A stretch of 5,556 nt of DNA from Dehalococcoidales bacterium (GTDB taxonomy: Bacteria; Chloroflexota; Dehalococcoidia; Dehalococcoidales; UBA5760): positions 1 through 5,556 of the forward strand of contig JAQTTS010000156.1 in assembly GCA_028710655.1 (NCBI GenBank), in the 5' to 3' direction. Made by a program: the position numbers and the translations under genes. The notes beneath the pieces were generated by a model. The model did not search any database and had not been told where the DNA came from. It was given only the letters and a program-made list of their open reading frames with translations. Every line of letters starts with the position of its first letter. Within the stretch, counting starts at the first letter, position 1. This document shows, one piece after another, positions 1 through 5,055 of the stretch.

Positions 1-142
1 CACCGTACTCAAGGGCTCCGCCCACCAATATGCCGATGGCCGCCGAATATGTATTCTTGACCTTGACGGCTATATCGACACGGCTGCCGGCCTGAGCCTC
101 TCCCGGTGCCGTTATTTCTATGACGTCAGCATACTGTGCCAC
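1..142 (-). CDS. N-terminal part of a beta-rich, probably Ig-like protein (3' end outside window)
   Basis: A reading frame starting with GTG at 142 is open to the left edge (47 full codons). A strong AAGGAGA sits six bases upstream. The protein begins MAQYADVIEITAPGEAQAGS and continues with VDIAVKVKNTYSAAIGI, then VGGALEYG. The alternating pattern and the phrase 'APGEAQAGSRVDIAVKVKN' resemble the first strands of Ig-like or CARDB-like beta-sandwich domains, in which a Pro/Gly turn is followed by a strand ending in K-N. There is no signal peptide. It follows the holin-like pair after 11 nt and continues the same operon, so the late region extends further left. The only nearby ATG gives a five-codon frame and is not a credible start. 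Function is unknown; a virion or adhesion protein is possible. Confidence 0.75.
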   Translation of the reverse strand, partial: MAQYADVIEITAPGEAQAGSRVDIAVKVKNTYSAAIGILVGGALEYG

Positions 143-148
143 TCAAAG

Positions 149-155
149 TCTCCTT
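149..155 (-). promoter_or_regulatory. Ribosome binding site fixing a GTG start at 142
   Basis: AAGGAGA overlaps the TAA stop of the upstream gene and lies six bases before GTG at 142. It is the main evidence that the open frame running off the left edge is a gene with a GTG start. Confidence 0.8.
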
Positions 156-351
156 ACTTCTTGCTCTCGTCATTCCAGGGCCGCATGCACTTGGCGAAGA
201 TCATGCTGCCAAAAGTAACCACCAAAGCCCCGCCGGTGATAATGACGTAACCATAATCAGCCTGGGTAACCCACTCGGTAACGATGCCGGCCAGGGTGAT
301 ACAGCACCCTACAGTCTCGAGGCCGATGGCCAGGTTTCTAGTCAGTTTCAT
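154..351 (-). CDS. 65-aa two-helix membrane protein, possible second holin or antiholin
   Basis: This 65-aa protein has a basic start (MKLTR), hydrophobic segments at about 7-25 and 34-54 separated by a short polar loop (TEWVTQADYG), and a short charged tail (CMRPWNDESKK). Two helices and this length fit class II holins or antiholins, and the gene directly follows a three-helix holin-like gene. Pairs of small membrane proteins in this arrangement often set lysis timing in phages. Three cysteines (16, 17 and 55) are present. I recognise no specific family. The start is fixed by AAGGAGAT upstream, and its TAA stop lies within the ribosome binding site of the following gene, again tying translation together. 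Confidence 0.82.
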   Translation of the reverse strand: MKLTRNLAIGLETVGCCITLAGIVTEWVTQADYGYVIITGGALVVTFGSMIFAKCMRPWNDESKK

Positions 352-664
352 GCTGATCTCCTTCGTGTAAAGGGTCTGTCTTATCTGCGGCTGAGCCCTC
401 TTTCAGGGTGGAGCCGGCCGAATAGAGCCCACCGGCAGCCATGCCGGCTATGATGCCGTTGAACAACGCAGTCACCCAGTCGGTAGCCATGCTCGCTCCC
501 AAGGCCCAACCGGCGACCAGGTTGATTGCCAGGCCGAAGCCCAGCGCTACCAGGGGATAGAAGCGGGTGTCGGTGATGAAAGGCTTGAAAAGCTGGACCA
601 AGCCGAGTATCAAAGGGACTCCGCCCAGCGCCACTATGGATGTGATGAATTCATTACCGTCCAT
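338..664 (-). CDS. Holin-like small membrane protein with three predicted helices
   Basis: This 108-aa protein has hydrophobic segments at about 7-27, 36-56 and 63-84, short loops (KPFITDTRFYP between the first two), and a polar, charged C-terminal tail (88-108, rich in Asp, Glu, His and Lys). Size, three helices and charged tail match class I phage holins, which form membrane lesions that time lysis. The general pattern, a KPFI-type end to helix 1 and a Gly/Ala-rich last helix, resembles small phage membrane proteins often labelled holin, though I cannot name the family with certainty. It directly abuts the protease gene (0 nt) and overlaps the next small membrane gene by 14 nt. It could also be a virion membrane protein, since other membrane proteins are encoded in the same operon. 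Confidence 0.85.
   Translation of the reverse strand: MDGNEFITSIVALGGVPLILGLVQLFKPFITDTRFYPLVALGFGLAINLVAGWALGASMATDWVTALFNGIIAGMAAGGLYSAGSTLKEGSAADKTDPLHEGDQHETD
356..363 (-). promoter_or_regulatory. Ribosome binding site for the 65-aa membrane protein
   Basis: AAGGAGAT lies inside the 3' end of the holin-like gene, with the AAGGAG core six bases before the ATG at 351. It supports a real second gene despite the 14-nt overlap. Confidence 0.82.
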
Positions 665-1921
665 CTAAAAACCTCCTGCGATTCCAGTCATCATCGTCAT
701 CATCATGAGCACATTCATGGCCGAGGTCATGTCATCAGCAGGTGCCGATGTCTGCGCCACCTGCCCCAGCATGGTACCCATCGCCGGAAGCCCGAAGCCG
801 TAGGCGTTGTCTTTCTTGACCGGAGCGTCCGCCGGTTTGGTGGAGAAGTAAGGGGCAAACTGCCGGGCTTCGGTCCAGCGGAACGGCCAGGATTCTCCAT
901 AGGCTCTCCGCCCGCTTTCCCAGAGCAGGCCGGTCAGGCCGGAGAGCATAGGTGCGGCAAAGCTGGTGCCGGACTTGGTAACATATCCCTCGTCGTTCTG
1001 GTTATTGGCCATTTCCAGGTTGGTGCCCCAGATGACGAAGTCGGGCTTGGTCTCGCCCTGTACAGTCGGACCGCGGGCCGATTTCTCCCAGACCAGGAGA
1101 TCATCCATTGTCTCTATAGCCCCGACGGCAATCACCTCCGGCTCGCAGGCAGGAAGCATCACCGTGGTCATTTTAGGACCGGAGTTACCCGCCGCAGCGA
1201 CGACATCTAGCCCGTATACCAAGCTCGCCTGCCGGCAGGCCTCCCTGACCGGGTTATCCTCATCGCCATCGTCTTCTCCACCAAGGCTGAGATTGATGAC
1301 GTTGGGATACATATCATCCGTCGGCCAGAGACCGTTCCTCCTGGCTTCCTCGGCTAAATCGCAGACTTTGTCGATGCCAAGGATGATGCTCTCGTCACTG
1401 CCAACACCTTCATCACTAATGACCTTGATATTCATGATGGAAGCGCCGGGTGAGACGCCTGACTTTTCACCGATCCCGTGCATGCCGCCGGCAACCACGA
1501 AGGCCACCTGTGTGCCATGCCCGAAAACATCGTCCGGCGACGGCGAGTCGGTGAAATTGGACTCATAAACGACCTTGTTTAATAGCGACCGGTGTGTCTT
1601 CCTGACGCCGCTGTCCAGTACCGCCACAGTGAGGCCGGTGCCGGTGAGCGGCGGGCTGAAGTAGGAGCGGAGCAGGTAGAAGACATCGGAAACCGTCTCG
1701 ACCGGCGGCGTCTCTGCCATCACCTGATCCGTCTTGTATTCCTTAAGAGGCTTGACCTTCAGTCCGGGTACTCCGGACAGTTTCTTGGCCTGCGCTTCAT
1801 CGAGGTCGCAGAATACACCGCTTAAGAGCTTTGACCTGGTGATGTTTCCGGCGCCGGCGTTTTCCGCTTCGGCGACGACCTGGTCGGCGGTCATTTCTTT
1901 GGTAACGATCGAATATCTCAT
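665..1921 (-). CDS. Subtilisin-like serine protease (peptidase family S8) with I9-like propeptide
   Basis: This 418-aa protein is a complete S8 protease. The catalytic triad is Asp103 (VAVLDSGV), His135 (FGHGTQVA) and Ser320 (SGTSFAAP), with the oxyanion-hole Asn246 (AAAGNSGP). Residues 1 to about 62 resemble the inhibitor I9 propeptide, which in this family folds the enzyme and keeps it inactive until self-cleavage. No signal peptide precedes it, so it is not exported by the Sec route in the usual way. The catalytic domain ends near 385. A low-complexity linker leads to a hydrophobic tail (398-418) with seven methionines in fourteen residues. The ATG at 1921 has AAGAGGTG five bases upstream. 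The TAG stop touches the ATG of a holin-like gene with no gap. It could be a virion-maturation protease, an entry factor or a lysis enzyme attacking a protein cell wall. Confidence 0.95.
   Translation of the reverse strand: MRYSIVTKEMTADQVVAEAENAGAGNITRSKLLSGVFCDLDEAQAKKLSGVPGLKVKPLKEYKTDQVMAETPPVETVSDVFYLLRSYFSPPLTGTGLTVAVLDSGVRKTHRSLLNKVVYESNFTDSPSPDDVFGHGTQVAFVVAGGMHGIGEKSGVSPGASIMNIKVISDEGVGSDESIILGIDKVCDLAEEARRNGLWPTDDMYPNVINLSLGGEDDGDEDNPVREACRQASLVYGLDVVAAAGNSGPKMTTVMLPACEPEVIAVGAIETMDDLLVWEKSARGPTVQGETKPDFVIWGTNLEMANNQNDEGYVTKSGTSFAAPMLSGLTGLLWESGRRAYGESWPFRWTEARQFAPYFSTKPADAPVKKDNAYGFGLPAMGTMLGQVAQTSAPADDMTSAMNVLMMMTMMTGIAGGF
672..677 (-). promoter_or_regulatory. Ribosome binding site for the holin-like gene, inside the protease gene
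   Basis: AGGAGG lies seven bases before the ATG at 664 and is wholly within the last codons of the protease gene, where it encodes part of the terminal GGF. Ribosomes finishing the protease stop directly on the next start, so production of the two proteins is tied. Confidence 0.85.
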
Positions 1922-1945
1922 TTCCTCACCTCTTAAACTTGAGCT

Positions 1946-3166
1946 TCATATGGTCCCGGCTGCCACCAGCCTGTTAGCTATATTCGAAATCTGAATCTTT
2001 CCTGGTTCGGGATAGACAGGTGTTTCTGAGAACAGGATCGCTGCCGACATATCCTCCCAGACCAGCTTCTGCAAATCGGGTAGAACATTGGTTTTCACTC
2101 CGCCTATCTCCGGGTAGTTAGACCAGAGCAAGGAGGCGCACCACTGGTCGTTTATGTCCTGGTTAGTGATGTACAACGGAGCCAGCCAGGAGCCGGTTTT
2201 CTTACGGTACCAGTAGTTAGTCCACCCCTCACTTAACCCCTGCCCGTAGCTCAGCCAGACCACGTGGATATTGCCGCTCCTATCCAGTGAGATTGAAGGG
2301 TATCCCCAACCCAGGGATCCGCCTACGTGTGATACCTGCTCGGGCGTTCCCCATATCACGCCGTTCCTCTTGTTGTAGAAGATGGCGTCATCCCCGGTAT
2401 CGTAATAGGCGATATGCGGGTCATCCCCCAAGTCAAGGGCGATACGGGAGTGGTAGTGGGAATGGGGATGGTCGGTAATATTTTCCGGTATCCAGGCGGC
2501 AGGTCCGTGGCCATAGCAAACCTGAGAGTTTCCCGTGTTTATACCCCAGCCGCGCCCCGTCCAGGACACATGGACGGCACCAAACGAGTCGATAGCCATC
2601 GATGGTATATCCTGGGGGTTGGCCTTATCGGTAACCTGCTCCACTGTCCCCCATATTCCGCCGATCTTGGCTCGGTACTGGATGTTCTTTACAGCGGGGT
2701 TAGCGCCCCATCCCAGTCCGGCCCAGACCACGTGTGGGACATCAGCTACGCCGATGGCGACCGTCGGGTAATCCTGGCCGGGGTTGGTCGCATCAAGCAG
2801 GGCTACCGTCTCCTCCGCCTGCCAGCCGCCGATAGTCCGCTCTCTGTAGAATGTGCCCCACCTAGAGGCAAATGGCGCCCGGCCTGTTGAGGTATAGACC
2901 AGGTGCAGGTTATCAAAGGAATCTATCGCAATTGCCGGAAAGAAGTGGTGCTTGTTGTCATAGCCGAAGGTGACTCGCTCCTCGGTCCACGTCTGGCCGT
3001 CATCATCACTGTAGGCAACATGGATTTGCATGTAGTTAAGTCCGGCTGGCTTTTTGGAATAAGCCACCCAGAGCCGGCCGTCACGGGCTACAGCAATATC
3101 ACGCCCACCTCCCTCTGCTGAGAGGGCCGGTGTGCTGTTTATGCTGGCAATAGTGTAAATCGTCAT
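1946..3166 (-). CDS. Six- to seven-bladed beta-propeller with one Asp-box (BNR/sialidase-like fold)
   Basis: This 406-aa protein is built from repeats of about 50-56 residues. A core motif of the type [Y/F/I]P-x-[I/V/M]-[A/S]-[I/L]-D-x-x-G-x-[L/V/I]-H-[V/L]-[V/S]-[W/Y] recurs near residues 22-36, 77-91, 133-148, 187-202, 240-254 and 289-304. A degenerate seventh unit lies near 343-370. A true Asp-box, SDDDGQTW (residues 53-60), follows the first strand set. These features match the BNR/exo-alpha-sialidase-like propeller superfamily. I see no clear sialidase arginine triad, so it may bind rather than cleave glycans. There is no signal peptide or membrane segment. The final 35 residues (from about 372) leave the repeat pattern. 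The start at 3166 has only a weak, distant GGAG. Between a fibre-like gene and a protease gene, a receptor-binding or virion-surface role is plausible. Confidence 0.9.
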   Translation of the reverse strand: MTIYTIASINSTPALSAEGGGRDIAVARDGRLWVAYSKKPAGLNYMQIHVAYSDDDGQTWTEERVTFGYDNKHHFFPAIAIDSFDNLHLVYTSTGRAPFASRWGTFYRERTIGGWQAEETVALLDATNPGQDYPTVAIGVADVPHVVWAGLGWGANPAVKNIQYRAKIGGIWGTVEQVTDKANPQDIPSMAIDSFGAVHVSWTGRGWGINTGNSQVCYGHGPAAWIPENITDHPHSHYHSRIALDLGDDPHIAYYDTGDDAIFYNKRNGVIWGTPEQVSHVGGSLGWGYPSISLDRSGNIHVVWLSYGQGLSEGWTNYWYRKKTGSWLAPLYITNQDINDQWCASLLWSNYPEIGGVKTNVLPDLQKLVWEDMSAAILFSETPVYPEPGKIQISNIANRLVAAGTI

Positions 3167-3193
3167 CGAGTCTTTTTCTCCACGTTATCTTTC

Positions 3194-3802
3194 TTATGAC
3201 GGCGGTACTGAATACCAAACCCGAATCCCTACCTGAACATCGTTAAAGCTAATGAAATCCAGGTTCGCCCTGCCAAGCAGCCACTGGAACTCGTAGTTGT
3301 CATTTCCCGAGACGATACTGGAAATGTCGATGCTTCCTATACAGACATCGCCACCCTCTCTCGTTTCCGCATCGATCCCGTACTGGTCGTCAACGAAATT
3401 GATGGCGTCAATCCAGGCACTGGGTGTGTCATCCCTGACCTGTATAACTTGGCTTGTTGCTGATACTGTCCCGCCATTCAACTTGTTGGCCGCGGCATTG
3501 GTGTTCTCGACCATCCTGAATTTGAACATAGCGATGGCTCTTAGTATGGTAGCGCCGACTGGTATGCTATCCATCGTCACACCAGGTAAGGTCACGGAGA
3601 CGCCGGCGGCGTTAATCTGGGCTTCCTCAAGCGGGTCGCTCCAGAAGTCGGCACTGGACAACTGCCTGCCGGATGTTGTTACTATTGAGGTAACATCACT
3701 CTGTACCTGGGTGACGATGGCCTGTATCTGCGAAATTAGTTCCTTGATATCCGTGATATCAAGCTTCTCCGCTTTGCCTTCAATGTAAAACTCACCGGGC
3801 AT
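3194..3802 (-). CDS. Probable trimeric fibre/spike protein: N-terminal coiled coil plus beta-rich head
   Basis: This 202-aa protein opens with MPGEFYIEGKAEKLD, followed by an almost perfect coiled coil. I16, I19, I23, I26, V30, V33, V37 and I40 keep a 3-4 spacing through about four heptads. Beta-branched residues at both core positions are known to favour parallel trimers. After a linker (about 41-60), residues 65-202 are beta-rich with few charged helices, ending GIRVWYSVPPS, which suggests a jelly-roll or similar head domain. This arrangement is typical of phage fibres, spikes and neck or appendage proteins. The start at 3802 has AAGGGAGG seven bases upstream, and the gene overlaps the previous one by 11 nt. 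The beta-propeller gene follows after 27 nt. The role as a host-contact appendage is inferred from architecture and context, not from a recognised family. Confidence 0.88.
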   Translation of the reverse strand: MPGEFYIEGKAEKLDITDIKELISQIQAIVTQVQSDVTSIVTTSGRQLSSADFWSDPLEEAQINAAGVSVTLPGVTMDSIPVGATILRAIAMFKFRMVENTNAAANKLNGGTVSATSQVIQVRDDTPSAWIDAINFVDDQYGIDAETREGGDVCIGSIDISSIVSGNDNYEFQWLLGRANLDFISFNDVQVGIRVWYSVPPS

Positions 3803-4361
3803 CTTCCTGCCTCCCTTCGGTCAACAGCTTGCGCCCTTCCGTCATGACTATCGGCTTTGACTCTCTTTCTTTTTCTTCAGGCCTGGCCGCCGCGACCACG
3901 GTGCCCAGCATCATGAACGGGGCCATCATGTAAAGCAGCGAGCTCCAGTCGAATCCAGCCGTACTGGTGCCGCCCGGCCATGTCGGCGGCAATACCCCGG
4001 CACTGGCCGGAGATACCAACAGGGTGACCACCGAATCGGTCACATCCTCTGTTTCCCGTTCAACCAGGAGTATCGCCAGTTCACCGTCGCTCTCGTCGAA
4101 ACGTAAAGCGCCTCTGAGTCGCACAAAGTCACCCGGAGCTACCTTGAACCAGGTATAGCCGAATACCGGCAGCACCTCTTCGCTGATAACCGTGCCTTCG
4201 CGAGACAGCCGGGCCATCAGGGTATATTCTTTTTCCACATCTCCCGGGTTGGCTACGTAGATGCTGCAGCCCAGGTCGTAGCCGGGCTCATAGGTTATCC
4301 ATGGCGCCAGGTCCCAGAAGATGTCGCCCAGGGAGCCGGACATTACACTAAGCGATGTCAT
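3792..4361 (-). CDS. Beta-sandwich protein with C-terminal Met-rich membrane segment
   Basis: This 189-aa protein is of unknown family. Residues 20-117 look like a beta-sandwich or Ig-like domain, with alternating strands such as CSIYVANPG, EYTLMARLS, TWFKVAPGDFVRLRG and ELAILLVERE. A Pro/Gly/Thr/Ser linker (about 118-137) leads to a hydrophobic segment at 139-158 with four methionines (MMAPFMM), and a charged tail of about 30 residues starting RPEEKERESK. The layout suggests an outward beta domain, one membrane helix and a charged inner tail. The ATG at 4361 overlaps the previous stop as ATGA and has GAGGAGGT nine bases upstream. The 3' end overlaps the next gene by 11 nt. The beta domain could be a pilin-, spike- or adhesin-like module. 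There is no signal peptide, so insertion would depend on the C-terminal helix. Confidence 0.87.
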   Translation of the reverse strand: MTSLSVMSGSLGDIFWDLAPWITYEPGYDLGCSIYVANPGDVEKEYTLMARLSREGTVISEEVLPVFGYTWFKVAPGDFVRLRGALRFDESDGELAILLVERETEDVTDSVVTLLVSPASAGVLPPTWPGGTSTAGFDWSSLLYMMAPFMMLGTVVAAARPEEKERESKPIVMTEGRKLLTEGRQEDAR

Positions 4362-4534
4362 CGTAGTTCCACCTCCTCGCCCCTGAAGGCTTTTTTCACC
4401 AGAGACAGGGCCCAGGCGCCGATGGCTACCATGATAGCGATATCGATAGCCCCGGCAACGATGGCCTGCCAGAACTGCGGCTGGTACGACTCGGCCGGGT
4501 AGTAGCTGTAATACTGCTGCGGTTGATAGTTCAT
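4358..4534 (-). CDS. 58-aa single-pass membrane protein with Tyr/Gln-rich N-terminus
   Basis: This small protein starts at the ATG at 4534, not at an upstream in-frame ATG at 4612. The inner start has an AAAGGAGG seven bases upstream and forms an ATGA overlap with the preceding gene. The longer form would run 81 nt inside that gene and lacks such a site. Residues 1-20 are rich in Tyr, Gln and Pro, with six tyrosines in the first 17 residues (MNYQPQQYYSYYPAESYQPQ). Residues 22-46 are one clear membrane helix, followed by KKAFRGEEVELR. By the positive-inside rule the basic KK end is probably cytoplasmic and the Tyr/Gln tail outside or in the virion. The next gene again overlaps by ATGA. The size and shape resemble small coat or membrane proteins of membrane-containing viruses, but no homology is claimed. 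Confidence 0.85.
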   Translation of the reverse strand: MNYQPQQYYSYYPAESYQPQFWQAIVAGAIDIAIMVAIGAWALSLVKKAFRGEEVELR

Positions 4535-5037
4535 CCGGCAGCCTCCTTTACCTGCTTCGGTTTCTCCTTCGCCGGAGCCATGAGCGGCTTCATCAAGCTC
4601 GTCATGAGCCACATCATAAGCAGCATCATGCCCATGTTGACCAGGCTGGAAATCAGGCTCTTGATGGAATCGGGCAGAATAAGCCAGATACCGGCGGTCA
4701 GCAGTGGAGGCAGCACCACGGTGGCCAGCAGGCCGACGATGATGGGCAGCCAGGCGAAACCTTTTTGCCAGACCAGGTAGACCGAGTTCGAGCCGGTATC
4801 GGCGTAGACGTAATACGCGCTGCCCGGCCAGGACTCGACACCGGCTTCACGGCAGGCCTGCTCGATACTGCCGAGGACTTCCTCCGGTACCTCTTCGATA
4901 AAATCTAGCCGTACCAAGACGAGGGCACCTTCTTCCGCACTATCCTCGAGCGGGCTGAAGGTGCCCAGATCCTGAATATTCTGAGCCTGTCCGATAAGGA
5001 CAGCCCTGTATCCCGGTGGGACGAAAGCACAGGGCAT
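4531..5037 (-). CDS. Membrane protein with soluble N-terminal domain and Met-rich second helix
   Basis: This 168-aa protein belongs to no family I can name. Residues 1-90 form a soluble domain that starts MPCAFVPPGYRAVLIGQAQ and contains an acidic stretch (about 30-62). Two hydrophobic segments follow at about 95-122 and 127-153, joined by a short LPDSIKS turn. The second has eight methionines between residues 135 and 153, which is far above normal. The C-terminus is a short, lysine-rich, polar tail (PAKEKPKQVKEAAG). There is no N-terminal signal peptide. The ATG at 5037 is supported by GGGAGGTG four bases upstream. The stop overlaps the next start by 4 nt (ATGA), so translation is coupled. 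It is likely a virion or host membrane protein with its N-terminal domain displayed on one face, but function is unknown. Confidence 0.88.
   Translation of the reverse strand: MPCAFVPPGYRAVLIGQAQNIQDLGTFSPLEDSAEEGALVLVRLDFIEEVPEEVLGSIEQACREAGVESWPGSAYYVYADTGSNSVYLVWQKGFAWLPIIVGLLATVVLPPLLTAGIWLILPDSIKSLISSLVNMGMMLLMMWLMTSLMKPLMAPAKEKPKQVKEAAG
4542..4549 (-). promoter_or_regulatory. Ribosome binding site for the 58-aa membrane protein
   Basis: AAAGGAGG lies inside the last codons of the upstream gene, seven bases before the ATG at 4534. It decides the start of the small protein and excludes the 26-residue longer in-frame version. Confidence 0.85.
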
Positions 5038-5055
5038 AGTTCACCTCCCTGCGCT

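Noticed and set aside
689..706. ATG triplet run as a microsatellite or phase-variation repeat
   Set aside because: It is only six triplets with one interruption, and triplet changes would not shift the frame; it is better explained as part of the Met-rich protein tail.
966..1568. A 200-codon open frame on the plus strand
   Set aside because: It lies entirely opposite the subtilisin gene, whose catalytic motifs are intact; its translation is low in structure and rich in Ser/Pro, as expected of an antisense shadow.
2414..2890. Plus-strand open frames of 63 to 158 codons opposite the beta-propeller
   Set aside because: The propeller repeats on the minus strand are unmistakable, and these frames overlap each other in different phases without good start signals.
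1946..3166. Calling the propeller a sialidase
   Set aside because: There is only one Asp-box and no convincing arginine triad or catalytic Asp/Tyr set, so an enzymatic name is not justified.
3167..3193. Possible promoter or terminator in the largest gap between genes
   Set aside because: Only 27 bases are available, with no clear hairpin or -35/-10 pair; it is more simply a short intra-operon spacer with a weak ribosome binding site.
3297..3788. A 163-codon plus-strand open frame with hydrophobic stretches
   Set aside because: It is antisense to the coiled-coil/beta-head gene. Its hydrophobic look comes from complementing Asp/Asn/Glu codons, and every well-supported gene here is on the minus strand.
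4358..4612. Longer 84-residue version of the small membrane protein
   Set aside because: The extra 26 residues are charged low-complexity sequence read from inside the upstream gene. The inner ATG at 4534 has an excellent ribosome binding site and the same ATGA overlap seen at the next junction.
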